32,131 nucleotides of DNA, taken from Mycobacterium sp. (GTDB lineage Bacteria > Actinomycetota > Actinomycetes > Mycobacteriales > Mycobacteriaceae). Position 1 is the first letter of the stretch. Each line of letters begins with the position of its first letter. The position numbers and the translations under genes are program-made. The DNA lies in the NCBI GenBank assembly GCA_025966225.1, contig JAOPVI010000385.1, forward strand, positions 1-32,131. Reading direction: 5' to 3'. This document shows positions 18,023 through 25,555 of this stretch, piece after piece. The notes below the pieces were generated by a model. The model was not told the origin of the DNA and made no database searches. It worked only from the letters and a program-made list of their open reading frames with translations.

Positions 18023-18079
18023 CAAATCCGTCCCGGTCCTACCTGATACGGGGATCGGCCACATTAGGAGATAGTCGCA

Positions 18080-18676
18080 ATGCCCAAGCCCACCAAGGGC
18101 CCCCGCCTCGGCGGGTCGTCCTCGCACCAGAAGGCGCTGCTGGCCAACCTCGCCACGTCGCTTTTCGAGCACGGCCGGATCAAGACCACCGAGCCCAAGG
18201 CGCGGGCGCTGCGGCCCTACGCAGAGAAGCTCATCACCCACGCCAAGAAGGGCTCGCTGCACAACCGGCGTGAGGTGATGAAGAAGATCCGCGACAAGGA
18301 CGTCGTGCACGTTCTGTTCGCCGAGATCGGTCCATTCTTCGCCGACCGTGAGGGCGGCTACACCCGCATCATCAAGGTGGAGGCGCGCAAGGGCGACAAC
18401 GCCCCGATGGCCGTCATCGAACTGGTTCGGGAGAAGACGGTGACGTCTGAAGCCGACCGGGCCCGCAAGGCGCCGAAGGCTGCCAAGGCCGCTCCGGTGG
18501 TCGAGGAGGCTCCCGCCGAGGAGACCGTCGACGAGGTCGAGGCCGAGGAGCCAACGACCGTCGACGAGGTCGAGGCTGAGGACGAGGGCATCGCAGACGC
18601 CCAGACGGCCGAGGCCGAGGTCGACGCCGACGCGCCAGCCGACGCGGACGACAAGGCCGACGACGCCAAGTCCTAA
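18080..18676 (+). CDS. rplQ: 50S ribosomal protein L17 with long acidic C-terminal extension
   Basis: The 198-aa protein has the normal L17 core at about 1-118 ([31 protein letters not shown] and so on). The last 70-80 residues are almost entirely Glu, Asp, Ala and Val in loosely repeated VDEVEAEE units and are probably disordered. Mycobacterial L17 proteins are known to be longer than the 120-130 aa of most bacteria; the role of the tail is unclear. AGGAGATAG precedes the ATG. Confidence 0.97.
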   Translation: MPKPTKGPRLGGSSSHQKALLANLATSLFEHGRIKTTEPKARALRPYAEKLITHAKKGSLHNRREVMKKIRDKDVVHVLFAEIGPFFADREGGYTRIIKVEARKGDNAPMAVIELVREKTVTSEADRARKAPKAAKAAPVVEEAPAEETVDEVEAEEPTTVDEVEAEDEGIADAQTAEAEVDADAPADADDKADDAKS

Positions 18677-18683
18677 CGAAGCA

Positions 18684-19655
18684 ATGAACGACGTGCCCGC
18701 CATCGAATCCGATGGCGGGCATGTTCGTCTTAGGCTCGACATCGCTTACGACGGAACGGAATTCGCGGGCTGGGCGACACAGCTCGGGCAACGCACCGTG
18801 GCCGGCGTGCTTGAGGAGGCCCTGTCGACCGTGTTCCGTGGGCCGGTGCAGGTCCGGGCCGCCGGACGCACCGACGCCGGGGTGCACGCGGCCGGTCAGG
18901 TCGCGCACGTCGACGTGCCGGTCGCCGCGCTCGAGCATGCTCGGCCGCGACACCCCCGGCCCGGTGACACAGAATCCGATGTCGCCGCCGGGGCGGCTCC
19001 GGAATCTGATGTCGCCGCCGGGGCGGCTCCGGAATTCCTCGCCCTCGTGCGGCGCCTTGGCAAGTTCCTGCCCGCCGACGTCCGGGTGCTCGACATCGTG
19101 CGTGCCCCTGACGGTTTCGACGCGCGCTTCTCCGCGCTGCGCAGGCACTACGAGTACCGGTTGTCGACCGCGCCGTACGGCGTCGAACCGGACCTGGCCC
19201 GATACGTCACGCCGTGGATGCGGCCGCTGGATCTCGAGGCCATGGTCGAGGCCTCGCGACACCTGGTTGGGCTGCACGACTTCGCCGCGTTCTGTCGACA
19301 CCGCGACGGCGCCACCACGATTCGGGATCTGCAACGGTTGGACTGGACGCGCGACGGAGCCCGCATCATCGCCCACGTCACCGCCGACGCGTTCTGCTGG
19401 TCGATGGTGCGCTCGCTGGTCGGTGCGCTACTTGCCGTGGGGGAGGGCCGCCGCGAACCAGCTTGGTGCGCGACGCTTCTCACGGCTGCGGGGCGGTCCA
19501 GCGAGTTCGCCGCTGCGCCCGCCAGAGGCCTGAGCCTGGTTCACGTGGACTACCCGGCCGACGACCAGCTTCTGGCGCGGACCGAGGTGACCCGCGACGT
19601 GCGGCGCATCGACCCACCGCCGAAACTGCGGGGAGATCACGAAATCGGCCGCTGA
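18684..19655 (+). CDS. truA: tRNA pseudouridine(38-40) synthase
   Basis: The 323-aa enzyme modifies U38-U40 in the anticodon arm of many tRNAs. [17 protein letters not shown] opens the fold, [11 protein letters not shown] carries the catalytic Asp, and [20 protein letters not shown] and [21 protein letters not shown] are conserved. ATG 18684, 8 bases after rplQ, is used; GTG 18693 is the only nearby alternative. It is longer than usual because an insert after [12 protein letters not shown] contains a 10-residue unit ([10 protein letters not shown]) twice, from a 30-bp tandem duplication. That insert is probably a surface loop, since the core on both sides aligns normally. Confidence 0.95.
   Translation: MNDVPAIESDGGHVRLRLDIAYDGTEFAGWATQLGQRTVAGVLEEALSTVFRGPVQVRAAGRTDAGVHAAGQVAHVDVPVAALEHARPRHPRPGDTESDVAAGAAPESDVAAGAAPEFLALVRRLGKFLPADVRVLDIVRAPDGFDARFSALRRHYEYRLSTAPYGVEPDLARYVTPWMRPLDLEAMVEASRHLVGLHDFAAFCRHRDGATTIRDLQRLDWTRDGARIIAHVTADAFCWSMVRSLVGALLAVGEGRREPAWCATLLTAAGRSSEFAAAPARGLSLVHVDYPADDQLLARTEVTRDVRRIDPPPKLRGDHEIGR
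18694..18721 (+). terminator. Stable hairpin inside the first codons of truA
   Basis: A perfect 12-bp stem (TGCCCGCCATCG, CGATGGCGGGCA) with a 4-base AATC loop is followed by TGTTCGTCTT. It starts 18 bases after the rplQ stop and covers truA codons 4-13. In form it is an intrinsic terminator with an imperfect U-tract, so it may end most ribosomal-operon transcripts and damp truA. It could also block truA translation. Confidence 0.6.
18972..19031 (+). repeat. truA: In-frame 30-bp tandem duplication within truA
   Basis: Units 18972-19001 and 19002-19031 differ at one base (C to T at the sixth position). Each encodes [10 protein letters not shown], so copy number can change without breaking the frame. 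A third partial unit begins GAAT at 19032. Confidence 0.9.
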
Positions 19656-19691
19656 TTCGGCGAGCTGGCAGCAGTTTCGACGAAGTGACGT

Positions 19692-20363
19692 TTAGATCCG
19701 GCCCGCGACGAAATCGGCGGCCTGGTTGACCATGCCCGCGTTGATATACGCCTTTGCGAGGTGATCCGACCAGTTGTTCTCCCACGTGTTCGGGTCGGCC
19801 GGATTGCAGATCGGGTCCGCGCCGTGGCACAGCTCGATGGTGCGCTCGGCGTAGACGCCGTTGAAGTTCGTGATGGGCCCTGCCCATGCACTGCCGTTGC
19901 CGAACAGCGCGACGGCCGCGATGTGCTGCTCGGCCTCCGGGGGCAGGGGATTGTCGAAGCCGAAGAACCCGAACGGGACGGCCAGCACCACGTCGGTCAC
20001 GGCCGCTCCCAACGAGTATCCGCCGAGCACGATCCGGGTGTTGGGGCAGTTGGCGATGGTGTTCTGGACGTGCTGGCTCATGTCGTTGGCGCCTACGTCG
20101 ATTTGGTTGTCGGCGGGGTACTGCACCGCGTACATGGAAATGTTCTTTTTGGACTTACCCCGCAGCGCGCTGATGAACGCGTTGCCGATCTGCCCTGGGC
20201 CTGCCGGTTCCAGCCGGCCGCGCGCGAACACCACCTCGACGTCGGAACACGCCGCCGACGCTGATGGAATACCGCTTCCGGTGATGGCGGGCGCGACGAG
20301 CAGGGCACCCGCGGTGAGCGCCGTGGCAGATGCGGCAACTATGGCTTTGACGAGACGGTTCAC
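19692..20363 (-). CDS. Secreted cutinase-family protein with altered oxyanion hole
   Basis: The 223-aa product has a signal peptide ending near PSASA and the cutinase fold: ACSDVEVVFARG, the nucleophile GGYSLGAAV, CHGADPICNP with the catalytic Asp, and WSDHLAKAYINAGM with the His. Four Cys match the family disulfides. By comparison with fungal cutinase, the side chains that form the oxyanion hole are the Ser/Thr after ARG and the Gln after the nucleophile. Here they are Arg (ARGRLEP) and Leu (GYSLG), unlike the two neighbouring paralogues. Activity may be changed or lost. Mycobacterial relatives are esterases, lipases or phospholipases of the cell envelope. It lies tail to tail with truA. Confidence 0.9.
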   Translation of the reverse strand: MNRLVKAIVAASATALTAGALLVAPAITGSGIPSASAACSDVEVVFARGRLEPAGPGQIGNAFISALRGKSKKNISMYAVQYPADNQIDVGANDMSQHVQNTIANCPNTRIVLGGYSLGAAVTDVVLAVPFGFFGFDNPLPPEAEQHIAAVALFGNGSAWAGPITNFNGVYAERTIELCHGADPICNPADPNTWENNWSDHLAKAYINAGMVNQAADFVAGRI

Positions 20364-20418
20364 CAGCTGGATGCTAGCTGAACGTATGACGTGAGTGTGG
20401 GTCGATCAATCCAGTTCG

Positions 20419-21093
20419 TTACAGCAGCCCGGCGATGAAGTTTGCAGCCGTGTTGGTCTGCCCACCCGCATACGCGCTGTGCGCGGGAACGCTCTCACCG
20501 TCGGTCTGGCAAACGGGGTCGCCGCCGTTGCACAGGTCGATCGAGCGTCCACCCCACACCGGGCTCGAGGTCAGCGGTAGACCCAGTTTGGCCGACGGGT
20601 TTCCGAACGCGGCGACCCCTGCGACGAAGTCGGGCGCATTGGGCGGCAGCGGGTTGTCGAACCCGAGCGACGGGAAGGGCACTGCGGCGATGACGTCCGT
20701 CACTGCTGCGCCTTGCGAGTAGCCACCGAGCACCAGCCTGGTGTTGGGGCAGGCGCCCATCATGTACTGGACGTGCGCGCTGGCGTCGTTTGCGCCGTTG
20801 GCGGCCGCCATGAAGTCGTAGGAGGCGGGATAGTTCACCGCGTAGGTACCGACCGAGCGTCCGCCGACCTTGCCACGCAGTTGGTCCACGAACGCTCCGC
20901 CGACCTTTCCGAGGCCTGCGGGCTCCGAGGTGCCGCGGGCGAATATCACCTCGATGTCGGGGCAATCAGCCGAAGCGGTACCCAACCCGCCGACGGCAGT
21001 CGGCGACACTACGGGGAGGAGCAGGGCGGCGGAGGCAGTCAGCGCGGCGGTTGCAGTGGCAACGGCGAAGCGGCGCACTCGTCTGAACGTCAC
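20419..21093 (-). CDS. Secreted cutinase family esterase
   Basis: The 224-aa product starts at GTG 21093 with a signal peptide ending near GTASA. The catalytic set is complete: FARGTSEPAG with the oxyanion Thr, GGYSQGAAV with Ser and Gln, NGGDPVC with Asp, and PAHSAY with His. Four Cys are in family positions. It is expected to be an exported serine esterase acting on lipids or esters. It is the middle of three tandem copies, 55 bases upstream of the first-listed cutinase and 23 bases after the third, so the three may be cotranscribed. Confidence 0.93.
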   Translation of the reverse strand: MTFRRVRRFAVATATAALTASAALLLPVVSPTAVGGLGTASADCPDIEVIFARGTSEPAGLGKVGGAFVDQLRGKVGGRSVGTYAVNYPASYDFMAAANGANDASAHVQYMMGACPNTRLVLGGYSQGAAVTDVIAAVPFPSLGFDNPLPPNAPDFVAGVAAFGNPSAKLGLPLTSSPVWGGRSIDLCNGGDPVCQTDGESVPAHSAYAGGQTNTAANFIAGLL

Positions 21094-21116
21094 GCCAAAT
21101 GATAACGCGAGATCGG

Positions 21117-21776
21117 CTAAACGAATCCAGCAACGTAGCTGGCGGCCTGTTGTGGGTAACCCTTCGTCACGTAATCACTGTGTGCGAAGGGATTGCGGCC
21201 GCGCGAGCAGATCGGGTCACCGTCGGTGCACAGGTCGATGGCGCGGTTGCCGAAGACCGAGCCGGTGAGCGGATTGCTGAACTTCGTCGCGGGGTTGCCG
21301 AAGGCTGCGACGGCCGCAATGGAGGGCACCAAACCGCTGTCCAGCGCCGGCGCCGAGCCGATCTCGCCGATCTTGTTGCCCAACGGTGGAATGCCTGCCA
21401 GCATGTCGACCACCGCGGCACCTTGGGAGTAGCCGCCGAGCACGATGCGGGTCGACGGGCACTGCGCCACCATGGCGGCGATGTGCGCGGCCGCGTCGTT
21501 GGCGCCTTGGGCGGCGTCAAGGAAGTCGTAGCTCGCCGGGTAATTCACCGCGTACGTGTCGACGGTGCGGCCGCCGACCAGCGGACGTAGGGCGTCGGTG
21601 AACGCGTCGCCGACGCGACCCATCGCCGGAGCGTCGTTGGTGCCGCGCGCGAAGATCACCTGGATGTCGGGGCAAGGGCCTTCGGCAACCGCGGGAGCGG
21701 CGGTGAGCACCGTCGAAGTGCACGCGAGTGCCGACGCGATCGCGCCCAGCCGGGCCATCGATTTCAGCAATGTCAC
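21117..21776 (-). CDS. Secreted cutinase family esterase
   Basis: The 219-aa product starts at GTG 21776 with a signal peptide ending near APAVA. The catalytic elements are complete: FARGTNDAP, GGYSQGAAVVD, TDGDPIC and FAHSDY. It differs from its neighbours in the segment after the nucleophile (GIPPLGNKIGEIGSAPAL), a region that shapes the lid and substrate cleft. It is the first gene of the cutinase trio and lies 23 bases after the convergent-side end of the same-strand transporter gene at 21800; whether they share a promoter is unclear. Confidence 0.93.
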   Translation of the reverse strand: MTLLKSMARLGAIASALACTSTVLTAAPAVAEGPCPDIQVIFARGTNDAPAMGRVGDAFTDALRPLVGGRTVDTYAVNYPASYDFLDAAQGANDAAAHIAAMVAQCPSTRIVLGGYSQGAAVVDMLAGIPPLGNKIGEIGSAPALDSGLVPSIAAVAAFGNPATKFSNPLTGSVFGNRAIDLCTDGDPICSRGRNPFAHSDYVTKGYPQQAASYVAGFV

Positions 21777-21799
21777 GTTGGCATCTTCACATATGAAGG

Positions 21800-22834
21800 T
21801 CAGCTACGACGAACCGTTGGCTCGGAGTAGGCGCCCGCCGCGGGTGCTTCCGGCCAGCTGGCCTGGACCACCTTCTCGGTGCGGTCACCCTGCCGAGCCA
21901 GCGCAAGGCCAGCAAGCACCACCGCGCCGCCAATGGCCTGCACGGGCGTCATTGCCTCCCCGAGCAGAGCCCACGCAGCCAGCACCGCGAACAGCACTTC
22001 GGCCAGCCCAACGAGCGAGGCAAACCGCGGCCGTAGCCGAGCGATGCCCATGATGCCGAGGGTGTACGCAATCGCCGTCGGCACCAGCGCCAACGCGATG
22101 ACCGGGACGATCCACGACACCGTCCAACCCGCGATGACGGCATCATTGGATCTGAACGTCAGCGGCATCAGGCCCGAAAGCCCGAGTAGGGCCACCGTGA
22201 CCGCTCCAACGACTAGCCCGCCAGCGGCCAGCGTGATGGAGTTCAGGCCGGTGCCGTCCGCGGTGACCTCGTCGGACATCATGAAGTAGCACGCCGCGCA
22301 GACGGCTGCGGCCAACCCCCAGCCGACGCCGGCGATGTTCATGTGAGCGCCGGCAAATCCACCGCCTTGAAAGACGCCGAGCACCAACATGATTCCGGCG
22401 ACGGCCAGGGCGACGCCGGCGAGCGTCAGGCTGCTGGGACGACGACGGGTGGACGCCCACAGCCAGCCGACGACGAGCACGGGTGCGGTGTATTCGAGCA
22501 GCAGTGCGACGCCGACGGAGAGGTGCTCGACGGCGTTGTAGTAACAGAGCTGTGCGCCTGCGATCGGGACGAGCCCGTAGGCCACCACGGTCTTCCAGTG
22601 CTGCATCGCCTCGCGCAGCCAATCGCGCTTGACCACCGTGGCGAACATCGCCATTGCGAGCGCGCCACCCGCCAGTCGGGCGGTGACGGCGGCGGTCGGG
22701 CTCCAGCCCGCTTCCATGAGTGACTTGGCCAACGGGCCGGACATGCCGAACGTGAAGGCTGAGGCGACCGCGCAGACAAGGCCGAGCCGGAAGTGGTCCA
22801 CGGTGGCGTTGCGTGGATCCGTTTGCGCGGTCAT
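21800..22834 (-). CDS. EamA/DMT-family transporter
   Basis: The 344-aa membrane protein has ten predicted helices in two EamA repeats (about 16-150 and 165-310). Examples are LGLVCAVASAFTFGMSGPLAK in the first and GLAAAVCAACYFMMSDEV in the second. Family members export amino acids, metabolites or drugs; no specific substrate is indicated. ATG 22834 has a good GGAGG. It is divergent from a CGNR zinc-finger gene across a short, AT-rich spacer with a direct repeat, suggesting that the regulator controls it. Confidence 0.88.
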   Translation of the reverse strand: MTAQTDPRNATVDHFRLGLVCAVASAFTFGMSGPLAKSLMEAGWSPTAAVTARLAGGALAMAMFATVVKRDWLREAMQHWKTVVAYGLVPIAGAQLCYYNAVEHLSVGVALLLEYTAPVLVVGWLWASTRRRPSSLTLAGVALAVAGIMLVLGVFQGGGFAGAHMNIAGVGWGLAAAVCAACYFMMSDEVTADGTGLNSITLAAGGLVVGAVTVALLGLSGLMPLTFRSNDAVIAGWTVSWIVPVIALALVPTAIAYTLGIMGIARLRPRFASLVGLAEVLFAVLAAWALLGEAMTPVQAIGGAVVLAGLALARQGDRTEKVVQASWPEAPAAGAYSEPTVRRS

Positions 22835-22854
22835 GTGGCACCTCCAGCCGTGTA

Positions 22855-22911
22855 ATGAGTAAAATCAATGTCGGTCATGACGCTACGGGCGAAGGGAGTC
22901 ATGAGTCAAAT
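22855..22911. promoter_or_regulatory. Direct repeat in the divergent EamA/CGNR promoter region
   Basis: ATGAGTAAAAT (22855-22865) and ATGAGTCAAAT (22901-22911) are 46 bases apart and differ at one base. The interval is visibly AT-richer than its surroundings. These could be operator sites for the neighbouring regulator; the second copy overlaps the start of the CGNR gene. Confidence 0.4.
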
Positions 22912-23548
22912 GATTTTTACTTATGACACGGAGCTCACCTTGCGGGCCGCATGTGTGCTGATCAACACCGACCGCGTCGACGGCGAGCGGCTCGGCGACA
23001 CGCCAGCGCTAGACCAGTACCTCGACGGCTTCGGCTGGACGGGGCGACGTGACAGGGACGCGGCCGAACTGGAGTCCGTGCACCGGCTACGGGACCGGCT
23101 GGGCCGGATCTGGGCCGTCGCGCACGACGAGGAACGCGCCGTCGGTCAGGTCAACGCGCTACTCAGCGATACCAGAGCGGCGCCCTGGTTGACCCGACAT
23201 CCGGAGATGCCCGAATGGCACCTGCACCTGGCGTCGATCCACGACCCGCTGTGGCAGCGCATGGGTGCCGAGATGGCGATGGCACTTGCCGACCTCATCC
23301 GTGCGGGTGAGTTGCGTCGGCTCAAGCGCTGCGCCGCGCCGGACTGCGAGGCCGTGCTGATCGACCTGTCGCGCAACCGATCCGGCAAGTTCTGCGACAC
23401 CGGAAACTGTGGCAACCGGCAGCACGTCGCGGCCTATCGGGAGCGGCGTTCGGCGCACGGTGGCCGACCGGCATCACGGCATGTAGTAGCCCCGGATCCG
23501 GTGAAATCTGCTGCGGCCCAGCACCGCATTCGCCGCCTCGAGACCTGA
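22910..23548 (+). CDS. CGNR zinc-finger protein, putative transcriptional regulator
   Basis: The roughly 212-aa protein has an N-terminal ligand-binding-like region (MIFTYDTELTLRAACVLINT) and a C-terminal CGNR zinc finger: CAAPDC, then FCDTGNCGNRQHVAAYRERR. The family is thought to be DNA-binding regulators. ATG 22910 gives the usual family N-terminus with GGGAG 11 bases upstream; ATG 22901 and 22868 are alternatives. The last 75 bases overlap the 3' end of the convergent FAD-protein gene, so the Arg-rich tail after the zinc finger may be a recent read-through extension. Confidence 0.82.
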   Translation: MIFTYDTELTLRAACVLINTDRVDGERLGDTPALDQYLDGFGWTGRRDRDAAELESVHRLRDRLGRIWAVAHDEERAVGQVNALLSDTRAAPWLTRHPEMPEWHLHLASIHDPLWQRMGAEMAMALADLIRAGELRRLKRCAAPDCEAVLIDLSRNRSGKFCDTGNCGNRQHVAAYRERRSAHGGRPASRHVVAPDPVKSAAAQHRIRRLET

Positions 23549-25555
23549 CATCGTCGCCGCCTCGATACACCCGGCGTTCATCCCGGAATCGGTCCAGTCA
23601 CCCGCCAACGTCAAGTTGTCGTAACCACTTTCGTCGGGTCGTAGGCGATAGCGCTCTGTTCCAGGGACCGACTGCACGTATCGATCAGAGGGGTCGACGT
23701 TGACGCTCACGTGCTGGGTTGTCAATGCCGGCTGGCCTTCTAATCCATTGACGCCGCTGAGCAGATGCCACGCGAACCCGTGGTCGGTGACTGCACCGGG
23801 GAAGTAGGGCGCGAGGTGACGATCGACGTATGAGGTCGCTTCCCGGTGCACGACCTGTTCGTACCTGCGTGCATAGCCTGCGCCGACCTCTTCGGTCGGC
23901 CACTGCGCGTTGAGTGTTCCGCAGAAATATGCGACCGTGCCCGGTCTATCGTCGTCGGGCCAATCCTCGGTCCACAGCGTCTGCGGCATCGAAGCCCACG
24001 TCTCGAACGGTCGGAGATAGGCACTGATGGTCACACCCGGCTCGTGCCAACCCAACGTTGGTTCGTCCGGCCGGAGCCAGAGTTGAAACGCCTGCGTCGC
24101 CACGGTGCGGATGTGCGTCGTCATCTCGCGCCATTCAGGGCGAGCGCTGATCAGTTCCTTGGCGACGATCGGGAGCATGCCCACCGACACCGCGAGCACG
24201 ACGTGGTCGAAGTCGACGCCGCGGCGCAGTTGTCGAAGCTCGGCGTCCGCGCGTTCCGCCCAGTGCGTTTCCAGGGCGGCCCAACCATCGGGCGGGCGTG
24301 TGGCGTCCACGGCCAGCTGTTCCACGAGCGGCTGGCTGGGGAAGACGGGCAGTCCGCGCACGGTCGTCAGCGGGTCGTAGCGGTCGACGCCCTCCGCCAG
24401 CCTGACCTGGCGGGCCACGGTGATCGTGTCGATGTCCTGGCCCCCCGCGTCGGGGTGCAGCGCGTCGAGCCGATGGAAGAATTCGAACTCGACACCGCGC
24501 TGGCGCAGCACTTGGTACACCGGGGCGATGATCACGTCGCCCATGCCGGCCGTCATCTTCCAGAAGATCGCGCCCTTGTACTGAAACAGCACGAGGCCGG
24601 TCAGGAACACGGCGAGCCCTGCGCCGAACGATGGCCGTTCCGGGTCGCCGTCCAGGTAACCGAACACCAAGTCGTAGAGGCCGCGCACCAACGCGAAGTC
24701 GAGGACGTCCGGATGGGCTCCGTGACGTTGGATCCAATCACCGAAGTCTTCGTCGTTGATGGCCCGGAAGCCTCGCGGATCGGTCACGAGGTTGTCGGAG
24801 AGAATCCCGCGAATCACGGCGGTCATCAGCGACAGCAGCAGCCACGATCGTTTGTGGTCCGGTCGACGTTCGCAGTCCAGTACCTCGCGAACCGCGTCAA
24901 GTGCTCGCGCCATCGCATCGGGGGCCGTCCCGCGCGGAACCTGCGAGTCCGCGATCGACGTCAGCGCGGCGAGCACCGCGTACCCGATGGCATCGAGGGC
25001 GCGGTGGTGGGGGGAAGGGGGATCGGGGGAGGTGGACAACGCCAACCCGACGGGTATCGCGTCACGTATTGATTCGGCGAAGTCACGGACGAGTCTGATT
25101 GCGCGCGCGGTGAACTCGACGACGGTCTGTTCTCGACCCGTGCTGTCGGGCTCACCGGGAAGCCCCTCGTTGCGGGTGAACGTCCCAAGCCACATCAGCC
25201 ATTCGTTGCCCAGCTGATCGGCCAACCCGAGGTTGTCGCCGGGAATCAGGGCCTCGTCCCACGTCTGGATTGGCGCCGACGGATCCGTCGCGGCCCGGTC
25301 CAGCTCGGCATAACTCTCGCGCAGCAACCCGAAGGCGTTCTCGTAAGAGCCCAGCCAGATGTGAAGCCCGTGCTCCTCGATCCGTCCGTTCGGGCCGCGG
25401 CTGGACGCGCCCTTGCCGCCGAGTCGCCAGCCGCGTTGGTAGACGGTGATCGAGTCGAAGCGATCATGCCAACCCGGTTCACTCAGCCGCCAGGCCGCAC
25501 TCAACCCGGCCATGCCGCCGCCGAGAATGACGACTTTGCCGCCCGGTCGCTTCAC
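23474..25555 (-). CDS. Phytoene-desaturase-like FAD-dependent oxidoreductase
   Basis: The 693-aa flavoprotein has the dinucleotide fold VVILGGGMAGLSAAWRL at residues 8-24, then YQRGWRLGGKGAS and IEEHGLHIWLGSYENAF. It ends with the FAD-pyrophosphate motif NLTLAGDWTDSGMNAGCIEAA. This layout matches the phytoene/hydroxysqualene desaturase group, whose members act on isoprenoids or other lipids, but the middle region (about 130-400) is long and not familiar to me. The frame is open further upstream, but GTG 25555 is taken because it gives GTGA overlap with the cyclase gene and places the FAD motif at the N-terminus. It is the last gene of the six-gene cluster. The substrate is unknown. Confidence 0.85.
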   Translation of the reverse strand: MKRPGGKVVILGGGMAGLSAAWRLSEPGWHDRFDSITVYQRGWRLGGKGASSRGPNGRIEEHGLHIWLGSYENAFGLLRESYAELDRAATDPSAPIQTWDEALIPGDNLGLADQLGNEWLMWLGTFTRNEGLPGEPDSTGREQTVVEFTARAIRLVRDFAESIRDAIPVGLALSTSPDPPSPHHRALDAIGYAVLAALTSIADSQVPRGTAPDAMARALDAVREVLDCERRPDHKRSWLLLSLMTAVIRGILSDNLVTDPRGFRAINDEDFGDWIQRHGAHPDVLDFALVRGLYDLVFGYLDGDPERPSFGAGLAVFLTGLVLFQYKGAIFWKMTAGMGDVIIAPVYQVLRQRGVEFEFFHRLDALHPDAGGQDIDTITVARQVRLAEGVDRYDPLTTVRGLPVFPSQPLVEQLAVDATRPPDGWAALETHWAERADAELRQLRRGVDFDHVVLAVSVGMLPIVAKELISARPEWREMTTHIRTVATQAFQLWLRPDEPTLGWHEPGVTISAYLRPFETWASMPQTLWTEDWPDDDRPGTVAYFCGTLNAQWPTEEVGAGYARRYEQVVHREATSYVDRHLAPYFPGAVTDHGFAWHLLSGVNGLEGQPALTTQHVSVNVDPSDRYVQSVPGTERYRLRPDESGYDNLTLAGDWTDSGMNAGCIEAATMSGLEAANAVLGRSRFHRIRGYYMP

